From: an uncultured Clostridium sp.
Lineage (GTDB): Bacteria; Bacillota; Clostridia; Oscillospirales; Oscillospiraceae
NCBI GenBank assembly: GCA_904420465.1
Contig: CAJFVL010000004.1
Span: 1 to 55,389, forward strand
Direction: 5' to 3'
DNA length: 55,389 nucleotides
Position 1 is the first letter of the stretch. Every line of letters begins with the position of its first letter. Positions 50,435 through 55,389 of this stretch are shown in pieces. The notes beneath the pieces were generated by a model that did not search any database, was not told the DNA's origin, and was given only the letters and a program-made list of their open reading frames with translations. Position numbers and translations under genes: made by a program.

Positions 50435-52507
50435 ATGAGCAGTGGGAACGACAGCATCTTAGACGCCTATCTTTACGAGACCAATACGCTCTTGGAGCAG
50501 CTGGACAGCATCGTCCTGGCCTCAGAGGAGCAGGACACATTTTCTGAGGAGGATATCAACACCATCTTCCGCATCATGCATACCATCAAGGGCTCCTCCG
50601 CCATGATGGAGTTCAACTCCATGATGACCATCGCCCACCGGGCCGAGGACCTGTTTTCCATTATCCGGGAAAAATCCATCGACATTGTCCCGGAGGACAA
50701 GCGGCCCGCCCTGTTTGAGCTGCTCTTTCAGATCATCGACTTTTTCCGGCAGGAAACCCAGCGCATTGAAAACGAGCAGCCCCTTTCTGAGAATATCGAC
50801 GGTTTGCTGCAAAAAGTTAATACCCTGATCGAGCAAATTCAGGGCGGAGGCGCACAGGCGGCCGGACAGGCCGGGCAGCCCCCCCAGCCGGCCGGGCAGC
50901 CGGAGCACCCCGGATTCCCCTACTCCCTCCAGATCTTTTTTGACGAGGGGTGCGGCATGGAGAATGTGCGGGCGGTCATGCTGGTCAACGCCGTCAAGGA
51001 CATCTGTCCTGAAACCGATTTTCAGTATGTTCCCGCTGACGTGGCCTCCAACTCCAATTCCGCCGCCCAGATTGCGGATTCCGGCTTCCTGCTCTGCTTC
51101 CGGCGCAGGGAGGACCGGGACAGCGCCATTCACGCGGTGACAGGGGCCGGCTCGGTCCGCACCTATCAGGCCTTTGACGGCCAGGACGGCCAGCAGCCTC
51201 CCGCGCCGGCCGCGGAGTCCCAAACCGCCCCCGCCCCCTCTGCCCAGCCGGCGGAGAAGCCCGCCGCAGCCCCGGAGCGCCCCGCCGCTCAAGGGTCCGC
51301 TCCCTCCGAACCCACCGCCCACCACCGCGAGAGCCTGATCAGCGTCAACCTGAGCAAGCTGGACCAGCTGGCCGCCGTGGTGGGAGAGATTGTGATCACC
51401 GAGTCCATGGTCACCTCCTCCCCTGACCTGAAAGGCGTGAAGCTGGACGCTTTCACCAAATCGGCCCGGCAGCTGCGCAAGCTCACCGATGAGCTGCAGG
51501 ATGTGACGATGTCCCTGCGCATGGTCCCCGTCTCGGGCACCTTTCAGAAGATGCACCGCATCGTCCGGGACATGTGCAAGAAGCTGAACAAGCAGGCCAG
51601 GCTCACCCTGGTGGGTGAGGATACCGAGGTGGACAAGACCATCGTGGACAGCATCAGCGACCCCATCATGCACATTGTGCGCAACTCCATGGACCACGGC
51701 ATTGAGGAGAACGTCCAGGACCGCATCGACGCGGGCAAGGACCCGGTGGGGGAGATTGTGCTCTCCGCCCGGCACACAGGCAGCGAGGTCATCATCGAAA
51801 TCAAGGATGACGGCCAGGGGGTCAGCTACGACGCCGTTCTGAACAAGGCCATCCGCAACGGCCTGGCCTACCCCGACGTGGAGTACTCCCACAAGGACAT
51901 TCTCAACTTCCTCATGGCCCCCGGCTTCTCCACCAACACAGAGGTCACAGAGTACTCCGGCCGCGGCGTGGGCATGGATGTGGTAAAGCGGAACGTGGAG
52001 GATGTGGGCGGCACCGTCACCATCACCAGCGAGCCCGGTCAGGGCATGACCACCACGCTGAAGATCCCCCTGACCATGGCCATTATGGACGGAATGGAGG
52101 TCTCGGTGGGGTCCTCCATCTTCACCATCCCCATCCACAACATCCGCCAGTCCTTCCGCGTGCGGGACGAGGACCTGATCCACGACGCCTCAGGCGGCGA
52201 GCTGTTCAAATGCATGGGCAACTTCTATCCGGTGGTGCGGATGCGGGACCGCTATCAGCTGGAGGGCGGCTGCACCAGCATCAGCGACGGCATTCTCATC
52301 TGGCTGGAATCCGGCGAGCTGTCCTACTGCCTGTTTGTGGACGAGCTTCTGGGAGAGCAGCAAGTGGTGGTCAAGCCCCTGCCCGCATACCTGGCCCAGT
52401 TCAACATCAAGCAGAGCGGCATCGCCGGCTGCACCATCCTGGGGGACGGCAATATCAGCATCATCCTGGATGTGGCCAACCTGTATTCCCCCAGCCAGAC
52501 CATGTGA
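50435..52507 (+). CDS. cheA: Chemotaxis histidine kinase CheA
   Basis: Central kinase of the chemotaxis array. 690 residues: P1 domain with phospho-accepting H49 in MHTIKGSS, a P2-like region (about 165-250) for CheY/CheB docking, a Pro/Ala linker, P3 dimerisation (about 300-365, SVNLSKLDQLAAVVGEIVI), P4 kinase domain with NSMDHGIE, DDGQGV, GRGVGMDVV and GQGMTT nucleotide-binding boxes, and a P5 CheW-like C-terminus. The ATG at 50435 is preferred, with GGAAGGG 8 bases upstream. First gene of the operon behind the sigma-28-type promoter. Confidence 0.97.
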   Translation: MSSGNDSILDAYLYETNTLLEQLDSIVLASEEQDTFSEEDINTIFRIMHTIKGSSAMMEFNSMMTIAHRAEDLFSIIREKSIDIVPEDKRPALFELLFQIIDFFRQETQRIENEQPLSENIDGLLQKVNTLIEQIQGGGAQAAGQAGQPPQPAGQPEHPGFPYSLQIFFDEGCGMENVRAVMLVNAVKDICPETDFQYVPADVASNSNSAAQIADSGFLLCFRRREDRDSAIHAVTGAGSVRTYQAFDGQDGQQPPAPAAESQTAPAPSAQPAEKPAAAPERPAAQGSAPSEPTAHHRESLISVNLSKLDQLAAVVGEIVITESMVTSSPDLKGVKLDAFTKSARQLRKLTDELQDVTMSLRMVPVSGTFQKMHRIVRDMCKKLNKQARLTLVGEDTEVDKTIVDSISDPIMHIVRNSMDHGIEENVQDRIDAGKDPVGEIVLSARHTGSEVIIEIKDDGQGVSYDAVLNKAIRNGLAYPDVEYSHKDILNFLMAPGFSTNTEVTEYSGRGVGMDVVKRNVEDVGGTVTITSEPGQGMTTTLKIPLTMAIMDGMEVSVGSSIFTIPIHNIRQSFRVRDEDLIHDASGGELFKCMGNFYPVVRMRDRYQLEGGCTSISDGILIWLESGELSYCLFVDELLGEQQVVVKPLPAYLAQFNIKQSGIAGCTILGDGNISIILDVANLYSPSQTM

Positions 52508-52525
52508 AAAAGGAGGTCCGCCGCC

Positions 52526-52996
52526 ATGGTACAAGAGACCGTTTTGTCCCCCGAGGAGGAAGTGGAGCTCCCTTCTCCCTCTGAACCCACAAGTGAAAAA
52601 TACCTGCTTTTCATGTCCAGCCAGCTTCTGTTCGGCGTCAAGGCGGAGTATGTGGTGGAGATCATCACCAATCACGCCATTACCCCCCTCCCCCTGGTGC
52701 CCGGCTACATTCTCGGAATCATTAACCTTCGGGGACAGATCATCCCCATTGTGGACATCCGTCTGCTTTTGGGCCAGCAGGCCCGGGACGACACCTGCAT
52801 CATCATTCTCAACATCAACGAGACCATGGTGGGCATTCTGGTGGACGGCGTGCAGAAAATGGTAGACATCGAACAGTCCGCCATCATTCCCGCCCCCGCC
52901 CAGCGGGCCAAGGACATGGTCTCCGGCATGTGTTCGCTGGAGGACGGACAGACCATGCTGGTCTTTGACTGCCCTCAGATCCTGACGCACAGCTGA
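52526..52996 (+). CDS. cheW: Chemotaxis coupling protein CheW
   Basis: Adaptor between receptors and CheA, 156 residues. After an acidic N-terminus come the conserved KYLLFMSSQLLFGVKAEYVVEII, PLPLVPGYILGIINLRGQIIPIVDIR and ILVDGVQKMVDI blocks. It begins 18 bases after cheA, with AGGAGG upstream. One of two CheW-type couplers here, the other being CheV. Confidence 0.96.
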   Translation: MVQETVLSPEEEVELPSPSEPTSEKYLLFMSSQLLFGVKAEYVVEIITNHAITPLPLVPGYILGIINLRGQIIPIVDIRLLLGQQARDDTCIIILNINETMVGILVDGVQKMVDIEQSAIIPAPAQRAKDMVSGMCSLEDGQTMLVFDCPQILTHS

Positions 52997-53017
52997 TTGG
53001 GAAGGATTTGGTGAAAT

Positions 53018-53842
53018 TTGGAGCAGTTTTTACATGATTTTTCCATTACGGACGAGGACTTCCGCACACTGGTCCAGTTCATGCACAAAAACTACGGCAT
53101 TGACCTGAGCAAGAAGCGGCAGCTGATCTCCAGCCGCCTGACCAATTCCCTGCGGGAGCGCGGCTACCAGGATTTCCGCTCCTTTCTGAACCACCTTCTG
53201 AAAAAGCAGGACCCCGCCGACCTGGAGCTGGTGCTCAACAAGCTGACCACCAACTACACCTTTTTCATGCGGGAGAAGGAGCACTTCACCTACTTTCACG
53301 ACCAGATTCTGCCGGAGCTGTCCAAGCGGCACCAGAACGACCGGGTGCTGTCCATTTGGAGCGCCGGTTGCTCCAGCGGAGAGGAGCCCTACACCCTCTC
53401 CATCTACCTGAAGGAGTTCTTCGGGCCCCAGTCCTCTTACTGGGACACCCGTGTTCTGGCCACCGACATTTCTCAGCAGGCCCTGTCCAAGGCCATGGCG
53501 GGCGTCTACCAGCGTCCGGCGGACATGCCGGAGTCCTGGCTGCAGCGCTACTTCACCCTGGACAAAGGCACCGGGCTGTACACCGTCTCCAAGCCCATCC
53601 GGGACAACGTCATCTTCCGGACCTTCAATCTGATGGACCCCATCCGGTTCAAGCTGAAGTTTGATGTGATTTTCTGCCGGAACGTGATGATCTATTTCGA
53701 CCAGCCCACCCGGGACGCTCTGGTCCAGCGCTTTTATGACGCCATGACGCCCGGCGGCTGGTTTTTCATCAGCCACTCGGAATCCCTGGGGCAAAGCCCG
53801 CTGTTTCAGATGGCGGCGCCCGCCGTTTACCGAAAAAAATAA
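53018..53842 (+). CDS. cheR: Chemoreceptor methyltransferase CheR
   Basis: Methylates receptor glutamates with S-adenosylmethionine. 274 residues: an N-terminal helical domain (about 1-80), then the SAM-binding WSAGCSSGEEPY, the LATDIS motif, FNLMDP and IFCRNVMIYFD, all diagnostic. The start is a TTG at 53018, about 11 bases after GAAGGA; the GTG at 53011 is out of frame. No frameshift or truncation seen. Confidence 0.95.
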   Translation: MEQFLHDFSITDEDFRTLVQFMHKNYGIDLSKKRQLISSRLTNSLRERGYQDFRSFLNHLLKKQDPADLELVLNKLTTNYTFFMREKEHFTYFHDQILPELSKRHQNDRVLSIWSAGCSSGEEPYTLSIYLKEFFGPQSSYWDTRVLATDISQQALSKAMAGVYQRPADMPESWLQRYFTLDKGTGLYTVSKPIRDNVIFRTFNLMDPIRFKLKFDVIFCRNVMIYFDQPTRDALVQRFYDAMTPGGWFFISHSESLGQSPLFQMAAPAVYRKK

Positions 53843-53876
53843 CGGAAGCCGAGGGGCTTCCTGGAAGGACGATATC

Positions 53877-54950
53877 ATGCACGCACTGAAACGGAACGTT
53901 CGCGTTCTGGTGGTGGACGACTCCGCCGTGGCCCGCACCTTCCTGACCCGCGGGCTGGCCGCCTGCCCCAATATCGAGGTGGCGGGCTATGCCATCAACG
54001 CCCAGGACGCCAAGAGCAAAATCGCACGGCTCAATCCCGACGTCATGACCTTGGACGTGGAGATGCCGGGCACCAACGGCATTGACTTTCTGAAGGAGCT
54101 TCTGCCTGTTCATCCCCTGCCGGTCATTCTGGTCTCCTCCCTTGATATCAAGGTGTTCGACGCCCTGGCAGCCGGAGCGGTGGATTTTGTACGCAAGCCG
54201 GATGGGACGGAAAACAATCAATCCTTTCTCAATGCCCTGGCCAGCAAAATCCTGACGGCCTCCTGCGCCAGGGTCAGGCCCCGCCGCCCTGCTCCGGCCG
54301 TCTCTCCCGCCGCCCCGGCGGCGAAGCCCTCCCCGGCCCCCGCCCTGCTGGGGCACCCCCTCGGTGTGGACCCGGACCGCACCATCATCGGTCTGGGGGC
54401 CTCCACCGGAGGCACCGAGGCCACCCTGGAGGTACTCAAGCGCCTGCCCGCCGATATCCCCGGGATGCTCATTGTGCAGCACATGCCCACCGGCTTTACC
54501 AGGATGTACGCCGAGCGCCTCAACCGCCTGTGCGCCATGGAGGTGCGGGAGGCCAAAAACGGCGACGAGATTCACAGGGGCCTGGCCCTGATCGCCCCGG
54601 CGGACCTGCAGATGCGGGTGGTGCGGATGGGCAGCCGGTACACCGTCTCCTGTCTGCCGGGGGAGAAGGTCAGCGGCCACCGCCCCTCGGTAGACGCGCT
54701 GTTCACCTCCATGGCCTCCCAGGTGAAGTGCCAGATGGTGGGCATCATCATGACCGGAATGGGTCGGGACGGAGCGGACGGCCTGCTCCAGATGCGGAGA
54801 GCCGGGGCCTACACCATCGGTCAGGACAAGGAATCCTGTGTGGTGTATGGGATGCCCATGGTGGCATACGACATCGGGGCGGTGGCGATTCAGGCCTCCT
54901 GTGAGAATATCGCGGGGGTGCTGATGACACACCTGAAATCAGGAAAATAA
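53877..54950 (+). CDS. cheB: Chemotaxis methylesterase/deamidase CheB
   Basis: Removes receptor methyl groups when phosphorylated. 357 residues: a receiver domain (1-125) with the phospho-acceptor D60 in MTLDVEMPG, a Pro/Ala-rich linker (about 132-163) and the esterase domain with S176 (GASTGG), H202 (QHMP) and D298 (GMGRDGADG). The gene closes the che operon and is followed by a strong terminator. CheB together with CheD and CheR gives a complete receptor modification set. Confidence 0.97.
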   Translation: MHALKRNVRVLVVDDSAVARTFLTRGLAACPNIEVAGYAINAQDAKSKIARLNPDVMTLDVEMPGTNGIDFLKELLPVHPLPVILVSSLDIKVFDALAAGAVDFVRKPDGTENNQSFLNALASKILTASCARVRPRRPAPAVSPAAPAAKPSPAPALLGHPLGVDPDRTIIGLGASTGGTEATLEVLKRLPADIPGMLIVQHMPTGFTRMYAERLNRLCAMEVREAKNGDEIHRGLALIAPADLQMRVVRMGSRYTVSCLPGEKVSGHRPSVDALFTSMASQVKCQMVGIIMTGMGRDGADGLLQMRRAGAYTIGQDKESCVVYGMPMVAYDIGAVAIQASCENIAGVLMTHLKSGK

Positions 54951-54955
54951 GAAAT

Positions 54956-54985
54956 CCGGACGCGGGGCGCGTCCGGTTTTTTATT
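54956..54985 (+). terminator. Rho-independent terminator of the cheA operon
   Basis: A 9-bp perfect GC-rich stem (54956-54964 with 54968-54976, CCGGACGCG and complement) with a GGG loop is followed by TTTTTTATT. It lies just after the cheB stop codon. Confidence 0.9.
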
Positions 54986-55389
54986 GGGATCGGGGCTATC
55001 GGGCCGATGGCATTTTTTGAATTGTTGGAGAATTTCGCCGCCCGCGGGCGGCGAGTTTCTTTTGCAGCGATGCAAAAGAAACCAAAAAATCGCCGGGGGC
55101 ATGGGTCGAAAGAAAGTCCTCGGCTGCGCCTCGGGCTTTCGCTCCCCATTCCCCCGGTCCCCCTGTTTTACGGGGGTGTAGAAGGGGTACCCCGGCACTT
55201 GCGGCCGGCGCGGAAGCCTCTTGAACGGTGTCTAATCTTTATCGCTGCCGCTCTGCTCAGTCGACGACCCTCTCACTTCTACAGGATAACATGCGCCTGA
55301 GTGGTGCAGCATACACCGTGGGCGGTGATCGGCGAGCGGGACCGCTTTTCGTGTGTAGGGGCCGATGTCTCATCGGCCCGAGGGCGGCC
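54986..55389. repeat. Non-coding, repeat-like intergenic region at the right edge
   Basis: About 400 bp without a convincing gene. It holds an 18-bp perfect GC palindrome (55036-55053), an adjacent 12-bp stem (55055-55066 with 55071-55082, GTTTCTTTTGCA and complement), and near the edge a 9-bp stem (55359-55367 with 55371-55379, GGGCCGATG and complement). These resemble repeated intergenic elements common in Oscillospiraceae genomes; only one copy of each is visible here, so repetition is an inference. Short open frames in the region lack ribosome sites and homology. Confidence 0.5.

Noticed and set aside
55007-55300. Short plus-strand open frame at the right edge
   Set aside because: It spans the palindromic repeat region, has no ribosome site and resembles no protein family.

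Overview
This window is almost wholly a flagellar, chemotaxis and cell-surface locus of a Gram-positive, GC-rich member of the Clostridia. The evidence is Bacillus/Clostridium-type gene content (FliY with CheC-like domains, CheC, CheD, CheV, FlbD, paired FlgF/FlgG-like rod proteins, no P- or L-ring genes), S-layer-homology surface proteins, and a right-edge repeat that resembles intergenic repeats of gut Oscillospiraceae. The family placement (near Flavonifractor, Intestinimonas or Oscillibacter) is an inference.

Layout. Positions 1-2630 hold the start of a chemoreceptor, an orphan FtsE-like ABC ATPase and a secreted C39-like peptidase. Positions 2641-6197 are a late-flagellar operon on the minus strand (fliD, fliS, a FliT-like gene) behind a sigma-28-type promoter. 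Positions 6276-7918 are a plus-strand pair, a ParA ATPase and a ComFB-domain protein. From 37705 down to 7965 runs one very long minus-strand operon of 33 tightly packed genes: flgB flgC fliE fliF fliG fliH fliI fliJ fliK flgD, a small flagellar-operon gene, flgE flbD motA motB fliM fliY cheY fliO fliP fliQ fliR flhB flhA, sigma-28 fliA, two rod genes, cheC cheD cheV, then an EAL-HDOD protein, a GGDEF-EAL protein and a PilZ protein. Positions 38074-39024 encode a tyrosine recombinase. Positions 39209-47929 encode two giant S-layer-homology proteins, preceded by a PilZ protein, a FlhB C-domain protein and a second FliK-like protein (47947-50301). Positions 50435-54950 are a plus-strand cheA-cheW-cheR-cheB operon behind a second sigma-28-type promoter. 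The right edge is non-coding and repeat-like.

The main finding is a DNA inversion switch directly upstream of flgB. A perfect 29-bp inverted repeat (37802-37830 and 38098-38126) flanks 267 bp that carry a near-consensus vegetative promoter (TTGAAA, 17 bp, TAAAAT). In this sequence the promoter points at flgB, so the motility operon is in the ON orientation. The tyrosine recombinase lies immediately beside the segment, and its last codons run through the right repeat into the invertible DNA, so inversion would also swap the tail of the recombinase. Because the operon encodes FliA, CheY, the motor and c-di-GMP enzymes, one flip should switch motility on or off and, through sigma-28, the late operons (fliD-fliS and cheA-cheB) as well. 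The logic resembles the flagellar switch upstream of flgB in Clostridioides difficile, but here the promoter itself is inside the segment and the recombinase is encoded next to it.
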